Below are positions 33,770-45,399 of a stretch of 64,000 nt of DNA, in pieces. The stretch is taken from assembly GCF_003573695.1 (NCBI RefSeq), contig NC_039365.1, positions 82,625,089-82,689,088 on the forward strand, written 5' to 3'. This DNA is from Papaver somniferum (Eukaryota; Streptophyta; Magnoliopsida; Ranunculales; Papaveraceae). Made by a program: the position numbers and the translations under genes. The notes below the pieces were generated by a model. The model saw only the letters and a program-made list of their open reading frames with translations. It was not told the DNA's origin and did not search any database. Within the stretch, counting starts at the first letter, position 1. Every line of letters begins with the position of its first letter.

Positions 33770-36547
33770 TGTTGATGGTGGTTTTTAGTATAGGGCGAAA
33801 ACTGTAAAAGTATATCTACCTGACCCGGCATCATATGCAGTAGACATTGATATGTCTATATTCCACAGGGAATTTGGAGAATATATCAAAATCTGATGAG
33901 TGTCTATGTCTCTCTTCATATTATATTGAAACTCAAACTCCTAGATGAATTGTTCACTAGTATAGAGCCTAATGAGTGTATAAGATCCTAGTTGCATTAC
34001 TCACTAATGTCGGAGCCTGCCGAGTATTTTGCCTATGCTATGTTCCCCGGATGGACCCTTAATATTGATATGGCATGACAATTTGTGTTCACTCGCAGCA
34101 GAGTAGCACGAATTTCCAAGTATCAAGGTTAAGGTCCTTGCATAAAAGTACTCAATCAGAAAGCATACTGCTCTCTGACAATAAACTTAAAGAACTCTGT
34201 GCCAACACATAAAATTCAATCAATTTTATGATAATCCACAAGATTCAGATATTATCCTGACTAATTTGCAAAAATTAGGGTTTTGCGCCCTGCACAGTAT
34301 AATTGAACTTGCATGTCGAAATTAACCCTAGGCGAACTAGGCAATTAATCCGCCATGGATTAGTAGGTGAAAAATCCTACCCACAATCAGAAAACAAGGA
34401 ATAAAAGGAGCCGCGGAATAGGATCAGCAACAAAGGGAAGTGTGGAGATGCCATAGGCCAGACGACGCCACTTGCAAGTGGCCACACCCATATGGTGCTC
34501 GACCGGCCCTTATTTATCGTCGACCAATCAGGTCGCCTTAAACCCTCCACACGCACATGAGTTGTGGCTGGGCCCATACTTGCCGGCCCTATTTCCCCTC
34601 GACCAATCAGGTCGCTTTAAATCCGTTACACACACACTAGAAATGTGGCCACGCCCATGCTTGGCCGACCCCTCTTTTTAATCGACCAATCAGGTCGCTG
34701 TAAACCTGCCACAGTATTAAAAGATGCAAAATTACGCCAGATAGTCACAATGCCGAATTGGCTTTCCAAAAGCCGCGCCAACATGCTAATTGGCATGCCA
34801 AACGTGCCATTCTGCTCCGTCATTCTAGTGACATTCCAAACATGCCATGTTTCGTCAATGCACTAAATGTGCATGCCAAACATGCCAAACGTGCCACTTT
34901 GCCACAACAACATGTCGAACGTGCCAACGTGCAAGAAATAGCGCGCCTACGTGCTAACCTACTTTCTATTCGTGGAACAACGCCATAACAGAGTTTGGTC
35001 AAGGTTTCCTAACTAGAACATGATTTCCTTTAGTGGCATTACTTGAAACCCTAACTTTGGTCGTGTCCCAAATTACGCCACTTTGGGCCCCACAACATGC
35101 CACGAACCATGTGGGACCGGGAAACCTAAAAATGGTGCCATACTATGGCCACTCATAGCCGCCCTTTCTCCTGTGACCATCCCCACGTTTTGGATTCACC
35201 ATAATTCCTCTGGCGTAGCCATGGTGCCGTTTGCACAAAAACGTCACCGTACCGCGGTCACATGCCACACGCGCAAATTAGGGTTTCGCCAGACCCTAAC
35301 TTAGCTAAAGTTGCCACTCCAACCAAGCCAAGTAATGCTCCCTAGGGAATTAAGTTTGATATGGCAACTGGATCCAATGTTGTTGAAGCCATATTTGGGT
35401 CTAACACCAATATGCGCCAAATTATAGCTTGGCCATGCCGCCAAGCCCTAATTTTGGCCATGACTCCAAATTCAAGCTTGTCCATGCCGCCAAGCCCTAA
35501 TTTTGGCCACGACGCCAAATGCTAGCTTGGCCATGCCGCCAAGCCCTAATTTTGGCCAAGGCGCCAAATCCTAGCTTGGCCATGCCGCCAAGCCCTAATT
35601 TTGGCCACGACGCCAAATCCTAGATTTGGCCATGCCACCATGTCACTGGCATGTGTCAATGGCTCCACTATGCTATTAAAAGATGCCAACAGAATGTGGC
35701 CATAATCAATGGCCGCCCTTTCTCATGAGTTATAATCTCAGCTGTCCAAATTCACCATCGAATTGACAGGCCTGTGGCAAGTATTAGGCGACCAGCCAAG
35801 GCAAGCCTAAATTGCATCACGTGTTATCTTTCTGCGGCAAGTCTTTTGACTTTGACTTTCCACACATAGAAAACTGCTACACGTTTTCCACGAAAACACT
35901 CGAGACATCAAACATGTCACAAACTGGGGGATGCTCATCAGGGTATTGGTCTGGCGGTTTACAGCGTGCGGCGTGCAACACTTCTGTTACAAGAAAGTGT
36001 CAGAAAGCCGGGCAGTTAGTGGTGGCAAGAAGTAGTGGGTGTAAACTAACCCGTCTCCTTCATAGTGGGAACGTGGTCTCTGGCATTTACACATTACCCC
36101 ACTTCTCCATCACTCAATCATTCCCACTTTCTATAAGATCAGGGTACGTTAAATATGACTTGTATAAATAGGTTCTACCTATTTCAACCAAAAACGGAGT
36201 TTTGGTTAACAACACAATATCCAGAAAACACCAAGAACTGATAGCTTACATTCCGCAAGCCAGTTTCAAATTCTGATACAAGTCATAAAATAGCCACACC
36301 TTCAGAATTAACCATTCTGGTCTCAACACCTTCTTCGCTTCCCTCCCTAAGACCAACCCTTCTCCTTCACTTTGTGACCGAAGCAAGACTGGAACGGCCA
36401 TTTCTTGGTTTAGGCCAGGATTGTATAAATTGATCTCTCGAATCTAAAGTACTCCCGTGCAGTGCATTTGGTTAAGGTTTAGATTTATTTCTCATCCACA
36501 CACCCACATTTACCAAAACCAACTGAAACAGTTTTTACCCATAAACA
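33770..36547 (+). repeat. 3' LTR of the LARD
   Basis: 2.78 kb, TGTTGATGG..ATAAACA, matching the 5' LTR along its length but without the Mutator-like insertion. It keeps the CCAAT palindromes and the TATA box (36163-36170). It differs by small indels and by a four-copy 49-bp array. Confidence 0.9.
35433..35630. repeat. 49-bp tandem repeat, four copies (one in the 5' LTR)
   Basis: CCATGCCGCC starts at 35433, 35482, 35531 and 35580, exactly 49 bp apart; units include AAGCCCTAATTTTGGCC. The 5' LTR has a single unit at 28671. Confidence 0.9.
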
Positions 36548-36552
36548 ACTTT

Positions 36553-36666
36553 TTATTAAGATTGAGTCTGAATGTCTACTTGATTCTCTTAAAAGTATAT
36601 TGGAGTTAGTCCATACAGATTACTAAGAAAAATATTGGGTGAGGTTGTTAGACCCCCACTTTTTCA
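36553..36666 (+). repeat. LTR B2, right part
   Basis: The last 114 bp of the LTR, from TTATTAAG to CCCCCACTTTTTCA, directly continuing 24582 once the inserted element and its duplicated ACTTT (36548-36552) are removed. No primer site follows, so this is the 3' end of the array. Confidence 0.9.
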
Positions 36667-37698
36667 CTTTTGTTAACCATCAACTAGCCAATCCAATGGA
36701 CCGGGTCTTAACCAAATAGTTGACCAGGCTTTGACTACGACAACTCGACACAAATTTGACCATTTGTACTAAAAAATACTTGAATATCATTATTGGGTCT
36801 TTGATATGGAAACTACTTTTATGGAAAATATCTATGCTCTCATCATAAAACCTTCTAAGATGGTGATGCACTGTCCAAATACGAAGGCATATTCCCATAT
36901 GTTTTTAGGACAACATATTGACCTCAATTAATGCTGAAATGGATATTTCTTTCATTGAAAACACCTAAAGCTATGGCATACGACCAAGGAAAGTTAGAAA
37001 CATTCATGATATTTTTTACCCAAAACTAGAATGTTAGTGGGATGAAATCCATTTCTTAGACAAAAAAGTCAATAACTGTAAATAAAAAATGTTACAAATT
37101 AGCACGTCAACTTTTGTGGAAAGAAATTAACAAAGGGTGACATGAGTAAGAAAAATCTTTCCATATTTATTTTTGCTACTTCATATGTTAAAAAAAAGCA
37201 CCAGTATAGGTTGAAGTATGATGACAAGAGACTCGCGATATTTAATAAGATATCCAACTTAAAGAAAGTGGTTAAGAGGCATGTGAGATTCTCTTAAACA
37301 ACAATGTCACACTTTTAGGAAAAAGAAATTTCTCAACTTAAGCTAACTATCTCAAAGTTAAATATGGAACCTGAAGAGGGTTAGACGCGCTGACTCATAC
37401 CCACGCTGGTATACAGGAACATGTCAATGAAAACACATACACATCAAGGTAGACGACGTAAAATTTTTCTAGCATAAGGGAAGATATGTACCTCTGGATT
37501 AAGTAGTAATGATATATAAGTAGGTGTATCTACCAAGTATGGGACATAGATGTAATTCTGACTCGTATCAATACGAGTTGGTATGGTACAATCATTGTAA
37601 TGCAAGTATCATGTAGTAAAAACCAAATAGAAGGTGATATATATGGAGTTTAAATCACAACTAAATCACTATATCTTTGGAAAAGATCATACCTTAGT
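36667..37698. other. AT-rich spacer, no feature recognised
   Basis: Degenerate sequence after the last LTR of the array. No ORF above 75 codons and no repeat boundary recognised. Confidence 0.4.
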
Positions 37699-38230
37699 GT
37701 TGATGGTGGATTTTTGAAAAACGCTAAATTTGTAAAATTGCATAAAAGAATATGTATCTCTGACCAGCATCAGAAAAATAAAAATTCATGTCTTCACATT
37801 GCGCAAGCGAATTGAATTGCAGTGTTGTAACCTATTTGAAGCAATAATATATGACGCCAATATTAGAGTTTCCCAACTGAACTTTCATTGAATATTTTGT
37901 CGTTTATGTTGCGCAGCTCAATATCTCTTTATAATCGAAATTCTTTCGAAAGACATCTCTGGTGCTTGTTGAAACTCTTCCCAGATGTTTATAATAATCC
38001 AGAATAATATTCAGAACGAATATGGTGCTTTTACCATCTCATATCTCGATTCTCGAATCAATTGAATGCTTCTAGACAGATTGTCTGCTAGTATAAAGCG
38101 GCTAGTTAATTAATTCTAGTGTTATATTCATCAAATGGATTCCTATGAAAATATGTTATTTTTCATCCCAATATTTCATTACTTCAATTCATGAATTTTC
38201 TCAGCTGAATTCCATGAATCAATGATAAAT
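37699..38230 (+). repeat. Diverged LTR-like fragment related to the LARD LTR
   Basis: Starts TGTTGATGGTGG as the LARD LTRs do. About 390 bp in, it has a CTTCTAGACAGATTG..CTAGTATAAAGC stretch parallel to CTCCTAGATGAATTG..CTAGTATAGAGC at the corresponding place in the LARD LTR (24750-24780). The rest has diverged. The right boundary is unknown; the call covers only the part with visible parallels. Confidence 0.45.
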
Positions 38231-40069
38231 ATTTGTCTTTCGGGAATAAGGGTCACCGTTGGGTAAGCCCCGAGAAAAAGTCATGGGTATACTCAGTAAT
38301 AATGCTCCAAAGAGCACCAAGAACATGGATGAAAAAAGGATACAAAATACTCATTACAATAGGAAGGAGGAAAGAGAAAATGTAACAAAATAACAAAAAA
38401 TAAAGGAAACCACGTGGGACCGGACCCGCTGGCCGGCCATGCTGCCGGTGCCCACTTCCTTTCATTTTTCCATTATTTTAATATCATTTGTTATTTCCGT
38501 TATAAAAAACGTCCTCCTTAGATCAAACTCCTTGATATTTCCAAACCTTATCGAATATTTCTCCATGGACCGTATGGTTTACAAAGCAAGTGGTCTCACT
38601 ACCATTACGTCTTTAAACCATAAAATATATATATATTATTTTAATATTTCCAGATATTGGTCTTCAAAGCAAAAAAGTTGCTTCCTCTTCAGAGCAAAAT
38701 CAAGAGTTTCAGTCAAGACCAAACTCTTCTGAAAATACAAAAGAATGCTTGATGCATCATTAGAAAATACCCCAACACTCAGAAATGGTTCGCGGACGAC
38801 ATGGTGGCACATGCACCACCATGGACGGTCATGGTCGGTCCCTTTACCACCAAAAGTAGGTTCCACTCCATTCAATGATTAATTATCCTAATTAATCTTT
38901 TGCGGTCCAAATTTGGTTCTACCTCTTTGCACCAACTTGGACCATCATCCATGACCACCTAATTGGTCCTACCACCACCGATGGCATGTCCTTCACCCAT
39001 TGGTCAGTCCCTATATCTACCATAATTAGGTTTTACTACCCAATGCTATGTAGAACATATTTTTATTTATGATTAAACACTAATTAATCATCTTTACACA
39101 AAATTATCTGTAACTGACTTTGGTGAATCCTATGCAACGCACTTGTGCACCACATTGGTCCTATTGATACCAGTGGTAGGTCCCTTTTACCTATTGGTCA
39201 TGTCTTTCTCAATCATTCATTTGATTCATTTGTCTATAAAAAAATTAGGGTTTTGAACCTAATGCTCTGTAGAGCATAATTCTGAACATGTTCAAACACC
39301 AACGATTTAATATTAATCTAGCTATCAATATTTTAATTAATTATTTAATATTCGGTCCAACTATCAATATTTTAATTAATATTTCATTAATTCAAATATC
39401 AATGTTTAATTTCTCTGCAGAGCAAAATATTTCATATTGATCCACCTATCAATATTTCATTGGTTCATCAACTAATATTTAGTTGGTTTATCAATCAATA
39501 TTGTATTGGTCTCTCAACCAATATTTTAATACATTAATCTCTCGTCATTTGAATTGTTCATGACATGTGGATCGAAGATGAACCTTCTACAATCATTCTA
39601 CAATGTTCATCTTCATATGACTTCTTTCAAATGCTTGACACATCAAAAATGCATATTGGTTTATAATTGATCCAAAAATCTCATTAAACCCACGCTTATG
39701 AATCCAAATCATTAAAATATCATTGCTGCCTCAGTTTCCACAATGATATGTCACAATCATCAGTGACAAATCAGACTCAATGCATATGGTGTACAAAGCA
39801 TTGTTGACAACTCTACAGACACTTCGTACGTCATCCATAATAACCGTGAAATTTGATCCATGTTCAATTTATCATTTAAGACTCATAGTGAAATGACGAG
39901 GGAACCAAGTGCACTACAATATTTTCGATATCAACCCGTAAGTACAATACCTTGTGTGATCGTCTATAAACAAATTCGAGACAATACAACAACAAGGTAA
40001 TCACTTAGTTACAGTACAAGACCGATATACTATAGGATTAATCAATTGCTTTGGGTTAACGTAAAATAT
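38231..40069. other. AT-rich region with dispersed short repeats
   Basis: No gene recognised. 38560-39220 contains recurring TTGGTCC/GGTCCTACCACC and TAGGTT(C/T)(C/T)AC motifs. 39320-39540 has at least six ATCAATATTT-type units in a loose array. It may be the remainder of the LTR-like element starting at 37699. Confidence 0.4.
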
Positions 40070-40330
40070 TTTTACTGTTAATTATAACTAAATCAATAAT
40101 TATAATTGCGGAACATAAAAGTAAAGACACAACAAGATTTTGTTAACGAGGAAACCGCAAATGCAGAAAAACCCCAGGACCTAGTCCAGTTTTGAGTTCT
40201 CTCAGAATTAAGCCTCTATACAAAGACACTACCAACTTCGTATAGTTGAGACCAAGTAAGGTACCCCTAGTTACCTAGTTTCCTCAGTATCCTTGTGCCT
40301 ACAACCAATCTGTCCAACACACATGAATTC
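40070..40330 (-). repeat. Diverged Sirevirus-like LTR segment, minus orientation
   Basis: GTTAACGAGGAAACCGCAAA and GGACCTAGTCCAG (40140-40195) match the R/U5 part of the Sirevirus-like LTR in reverse orientation (compare 61800-61860). Flanks are too diverged to set ends. It is probably an older subfamily copy. Confidence 0.55.
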
Positions 40331-41202
40331 TAAGATAAAGTCCACTATTTTAAGTTGTTTTAGTCTATCTGAACTATTTAAGCACTCAGCCATTTGAATC
40401 GTCTTCCAAGCAGTAAAGGACTAATCTGTTTGGTAACCACTCTTCCATCTAAAGATGTTAATCAGAGATATATGATGTAAAGCGTGAGGCTTTTCTTGTT
40501 TAAAATAAACTAAACCTTCTTTGTCGGATTTTAGATCTTCCAAGATCTGGATTAAACAAGTTAACAGATCGAGTCAAATAGAACTATCGGATTTGGAAAC
40601 TGAAGAGTACCACCAAATTATAGCTTTTAGATCTAAATACAAGTATTCAATAATCAGTCTATCAAAGGATAAACTAGACCTAGTCAGATCCCAGCCGATC
40701 AATTTTGTGCACGAAGCAAATCAGGAAGATAAAAAAACCAATAAGAAAAATATTCTTGTCTTCAATCTTCAACAGTCTTTTGTAACTGCACAATAACAAA
40801 CTTGATTCATGAATTATGATAGATCATGTACAAAACTGTGTCTTTTAACAATGGATGATCACGAGTCAATGTTATACTCTTGATCTTGTTTGAGTGACCT
40901 TATGTCAGAAGAGAAGGTTCTTAAGAATAATAAAACTAAGTGAAAATCAAGAGATAGCTATCGTTAGTTAATCAAATCAATAATTGAAAACTAAAATAAC
41001 AATGCGATTCTAGTTTCCCACCAACAATACTAGTAGACGCTTCTTGATCCCGAATGTAAGAGATTTGTGAACAAGCCCTACGGTTGTCAAACCGTTGTAC
41101 CAACTGTTCGGGCAATATTTAGTAGATGCTTAAAGACTTATTACTTTAATATGTGTAGCATTGTTAGAACTCTATTAAAAACTTCAAATACTTCATTGAT
41201 CA
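40331..41202. other. Spacer, possibly the rest of the diverged LTR
   Basis: No convincing ORF (40521-40796 is 91 codons of low-complexity, AT-driven sequence). No clear element boundary before the LTR start at 41203. Confidence 0.35.
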
Positions 41203-41548
41203 TATTAGAGCACTGCTAGGTAGAACTTGCAAGTGTTGCTATCTCAAGCTTGTTTGTCAAGTTTATTTGCTAAAATTATAAGTCTTGATTTCTAGTCTAC
41301 TTATAGCTAAGTCTCGGATTAGGATAGAAAGTATAGTTGAGATTTAGACTTCATGGCATTCATCGATTGAAGACGAAGAACTACTAAGGGGAGCTTGTGG
41401 AACTTCACCAACAAAAGGTATGTGGAGACTTGAACTCATCTATCACTCAAAAGTCTATCTGCTCTATCTCATATTTGAGACAAAATTCGTATAGCTATAT
41501 AAACTTCGTTTATACACATTTGACATTTCGAGCTGAGTTTAACTCGCT
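41203..41548 (+). repeat. Sirevirus-like LTR E, first segment
   Basis: Starts TATTAGAGCACTGCT and follows the LTR family for 346 bp to ACTCGCT, where the gypsy element is inserted. The same LTR resumes at 55642-55685 and again at 63804, so it has been split twice. Confidence 0.85.
41544..41548. other. Target site duplication TCGCT, left copy
   Basis: TCGCT before the gypsy LTR; the matching copy is at 55642-55646. Confidence 0.9.
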
Positions 41549-42473
41549 TGTGACTACTCGTTTTCCCGTAGTCTACGTAATGCATACAACTCAGAGGATC
41601 ATATACTAAGTAGTATTGATGCCTCTATTGAACTGATGATGCTAAGTAATAAATGGTATTCACGATCGCAATAATAACGAAGAACACAAATATAATATAA
41701 AAGCTTCTAAGTTATCATGAGACACAAGAGATTACGTGGTTCGACTTTCGTCTACGTCCACGGGGTAATGAGTGATTGTTTTGTATTGAGTATGGTGGTT
41801 ACAAAGATCTTAACGGCGGTTACATAGATCTTAAATGCTTCCCAATGTAATAGAGAGAACTCAAGTTCAAGGATACTTAAGTTCCAAAAATTAAAGAGGT
41901 ATAAGCTTAAGACTAGATCTTCTCTCCTAGATATTGAATGCCCTTAGTTTGTTGGTGAGGCTAGGTATTTGTAGCACCTTATGCTCCAAGTATATCTTTG
42001 CTGCGTCTGGGTCCATCGTTCGCTGATATACCTTTCGTACCAATGGTACCTTCGTTCACCGCATGCTTTCTCCAGTCGCACTCTGCCACCTCAGCTGACC
42101 CACGTTCTTTCGGGAACTTCCTAACCTTAGTACAGGTTGTACCTTCGTTCACCACCAGCTTCTGCCAATCCGGTTCTGCCACGACTTCTCTCTTCACGTG
42201 CTTTCATTATGCGTGTAAATAAGAGATTTGTGCATTTAATGCTAATTAGATGCGTCATTTAACTCTGTCTCTTCGCCAGCTGCCTCCTTGTAGACTAGGA
42301 TTTTACTCTTCTTATCTCAACCGTCGAGGCATCCTTCCTATGACGGGATAAAGTAGATCTGCGAAGGTATCCTTTGTTACTCAGGCTTCTCTGTATAGCG
42401 AAGACTACACAGTTAAGTTTGTATGCGGCCACTAAGATCGTGACACGTGCTCCACAGAATATTGGTATTCATA
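41549..42473 (-). repeat. 3' LTR of the gypsy element
   Basis: 925 bp, nearly identical in length to the 5' LTR (926 bp). Its element-sense start is mutated (TATG for TGTG) and the TATA box seen in the 5' LTR is altered here (plus strand ATTTGTAGC around 41968). Confidence 0.9.
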
Positions 42474-42491
42474 GTTTGCCCATTTTCTTTC
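42474..42491 (-). other. Polypurine tract of the gypsy element
   Basis: In element sense GAAAGAAAATGGGCAAAC directly precedes the 3' LTR. Confidence 0.65.
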
Positions 42492-43128
42492 ATATTCTAC
42501 CGTTTGGTAGAATTGGAAGAAAAACTTCCGTTACTCCGCCATTTTTGCACGTACCGACTGAGTGGTCCCTACATGTCCTTTCATGCAATAACTTCCCCTT
42601 GAATTTCGGGACTTCCAAATTTTTGGATTATCCAGCCGCCTATAAGATGGGAATAAAGAGAAGGAATTTTCATTAACTCTTTTTCCCTTCCTCCAACTGT
42701 CGCTCTCCATCCCTTTCTCAGATATTTTTTCTCCTGATGCTAAATCCTCAATTTTTTCTTTTGCTCCTTCGAAGTTTTGATAAGCGTCTGATCATGCAAT
42801 TAAGTGGTTCTTACTCGTTGTTGTTGATTTCATTCTTCTTTATGCTTAGTTATGCATCTCCTCTTTCGATTGCTGGATGTTGTTGTGGTGCTTGCATGTA
42901 AGAATTATAATTCTTTTTTGCCCATTCTCGTTGTATGAGGGCCTGGGTTTAATCCTATTTTTTATTTTGATGATGATCTTGCCATGATTGTTCTTCGTCT
43001 GCAATTCCGATCATGTGATGAATGACCCTTGATTTTGCCCCGTGATGAGTTTAAACTCTTCCTTTTGGTTGGTTTAATAAAACCCATGCCCAAAGTATGT
43101 TGATTTTTCCCCCTGATCTGTTTTTGTA
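42492..43128 (+). promoter_or_regulatory. Probable promoter and leader of the antisense gene
   Basis: No ORF of note. GCCTATAAGATGGG (TATA-like core 42641-42646) is followed by a pyrimidine-rich stretch (42670-42760) typical of plant transcript starts and leaders, then about 370 bp to the probable ATG at 43129. The leader may contain an intron. This is inference from composition and position only. Confidence 0.35.
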
Positions 43129-43654
43129 ATGGACTGTGACTTTTCATCCGTCATTATTGATTGGGATGTTTCTCCTGTTGGTGTTAGGAACCATTGGTCT
43201 TTCGAAGAAGCCCGTGGATAAGGAGCATATGCCCTCTTCGTCTACGGACTTACCTCCGAGAATGGATCATCCTGGTGCTACGCCATCTCCATCATCTGAG
43301 GATACTGAGGTATCTGTGAAAACTGAGATGACTATGGTGTCTGAGGCTGGTGTGGTCGCAAAGGTAGAAGAAGTTGTTGTTAGGGATCTTCCACCTATTC
43401 CGCCTTATTATGAGCTGCAAAGGTTGTCACTTTGTGACAACGATAGCTACTCCCATCTGACCTTAGTTGAGATTACCGAATCTTATTATCTTGATCGCGG
43501 TAAATGCTGGGCGTGTACTCCCTTTCTTATGACTAATCCATGGTTTTTAGGATCTGCTACCGCTGACCCCAGCGTTCCTCATACTGCCTTTTCTTTTCCT
43601 ATGAAACTTGACGGGCACCAGCCTTGGTTTTCCAACCCTACCGCTTCTCACGAG

Positions 43655-43744
43655 GTAACCTTCGTTTTTCTTTGAAGGTTGGCAGCTTCGAATATATTTG
43701 CTTTAATATATTTTTTTTGATATTATGATGGCTTTCTTTTGTAG
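43655..43744 (+). other. Predicted intron 1 of the antisense gene
   Basis: GAG|GTAACC donor, T-rich tract, TTTTGTAG acceptor; 90 bp. The reading frame is kept across the junction and both flanking exons are open, whereas the unspliced frame stops at 43675. Confidence 0.6.
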
Positions 43745-44819
43745 TCTGCCCCTGCTTCGTCTGTTGGGACTGCTCCGGGATCTGTTGCTAGGACTGTCCT
43801 TGGCTCTGTTAGTAATTCAGTAAAGAAGAGAAGGGTTTCACCTGGTGTGCTTGAGTCGTCTTCTGCTGGAGATCATGTAGTTAGGGCGTTCCCTCCGGTG
43901 GCGACGCATTATGGTGGTGATTTCTGGCGCATTCTCCGGTATTTATGTGGTGCTTCAGTTGTTAGGGAAAAGCCGGCAAAGCTTTTTAATTCCGAGCCTA
44001 TCTCAGGAGATGTCGCGTGTTCAGGTTCTTCCTCTCCTTGATTGAAGTATTTCTTTTTGATGCCTTTCTAGAACAAAGTATGCCCCTTCGTGGGTTCTTT
44101 TGATGTTTTCAACTGTGGTTGATGTGTGTTTTCCCCCCTTTTTTCCTTGCAAGCTGATTCCCGTTGCTTTTAAATGGAAAAAAGCATCTTTACTTATGCG
44201 CTACCTTTTCATTCATAATTGTTTTTGTGTTTGTCTTGAGCAGTCTCCTTCTCTTAAGGTACTCTTAGTAGACTTTGCCCCTTTGCTGGGTTTGGAAATC
44301 TTCGTAATTGTCTCCGGTTTGCTGACAGCGTGTATATTTTTTATCAGCAATAGTCTTCATTCTGGTTCCTGGATTATCGCACTCAGTCATGTATTAATCC
44401 AAAGGCCATTTCCTTCGTTATTGCTCTCTGCATCACGTGATCGAGTTTGAGCCACCAATTTTCTTCATTTGCTTATCTGTTCCGTATTTGCATGGGTTAG
44501 ATTCTTGAATAACCTTCGTTTCTGAGATTAATAGGTTCCTTTTGGCATAAAGTATACTTTTACCTAAGTTTTATAGGGTTAAGCGTGCTGGCCCCAGCAT
44601 TTTGCCTGAGCATACTTGTCACGTTGTTTCCTCATTTAGCTCCTTAGTGCTGCTTCTGTTTCTAAGATATCTTCGTTGGAGGACGATCTGAGGAAAACTC
44701 AGAGATCCCTAGAATCTTGCTTGTTGGCTCTTGAGAGAGCGAATAATGTTGCAAATGTTTCTGAGATGGGCGCAAAGCTGTTGATTCTGCCTTGGACGCT
44801 GAGTCTTCTAAAGTCATAG

Positions 44820-44896
44820 GTTCGTTCCTTCTTTACCTTAGCTTTTTCTTTGTTCTTGTTTGGATGCATAGTCCTAAGACAACCTTCGTCTGCCAG
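44820..44896 (+). other. Predicted intron 2 of the antisense gene
   Basis: ATAG|GTTCGT donor, TTTTTCTTTG tract, CTGCCAG acceptor; 77 bp. It connects two coiled-coil coding stretches in frame. Further introns between 44025 and 44647 are likely but their borders are unclear (a possible 15-nt exon at 44244-44258). Confidence 0.5.
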
Positions 44897-45399
44897 CCGG
44901 TAGCTATAGTGAACTTAGATGTCTCCGGGATCAAGTAGCCAAGTTAACCTCCGATGTCTGGTATTATCAAAAGAAATCTGATAGGCTGATGAACATAACC
45001 GTCCATAATGAGGCCCAACTTTCCCTTGAGTCTACTCATAATGCAGACTTAGTGAAGCAGATGGCTTTGCTTCGTAAGGAATGTGATGAAGCCCTTCACT
45101 GGAAGGAGAGTCTCATTCAAAGCAAAAGGAGGATATTTCCTTAGTCGAGAAACGTCTCTCACCCAAGAAATTATACGTAAGAAGTATCATGCAAATTTTG
45201 AAGATGCCTACGCTTCCTTAGCTAAGTTTACTGCAGAATGAAATGTCATAACTTCTGAGGTCTGTTCCCTTAAGAAAAAACTTGTTGAAGCCGGCTCCGT
45301 ACCTTCTTCCATGTCTCATGCATCTTTAGTAAGAAGGTTGGAATCGTTAGAGAGTGTTTACCAAGTTTTATCCTCCGAGAATGCTTCGTTCCGGATTGA

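Larger units (their letters stand above)
24583..36547 (+). mobile_element. 12-kb non-autonomous LTR retrotransposon (LARD type)
   Basis: LTRs at 24583-29643 and 33770-36547 start TGTTGATG and end ATAAACA, flanked by ACTTT duplications. Primer site at 29645-29662; a purine-rich AAGCAGGGGACTTAA (33755-33769) precedes the 3' LTR. The 4.1-kb internal region holds only a frameshifted gag-like remnant and a low-complexity ORF, with no protease, RT, RNase H or integrase. That is the definition of a large retrotransposon derivative. The primer site pattern (TGG-G-CCAC-GTG) resembles that of the Tat-type gypsy element in this window, so a gypsy helper is inferred. Confidence 0.85.

Noticed and set aside
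40521..40796. 91-codon ORF in the spacer
   Set aside because: It has no family resemblance, and its AT-driven composition lies in probable diverged LTR sequence.
43136..43675. 179-codon ORF considered as a host gene
   Set aside because: It lies within the gypsy LTR boundaries and joins by splicing to downstream exons, so it is treated as part of the element's antisense gene.
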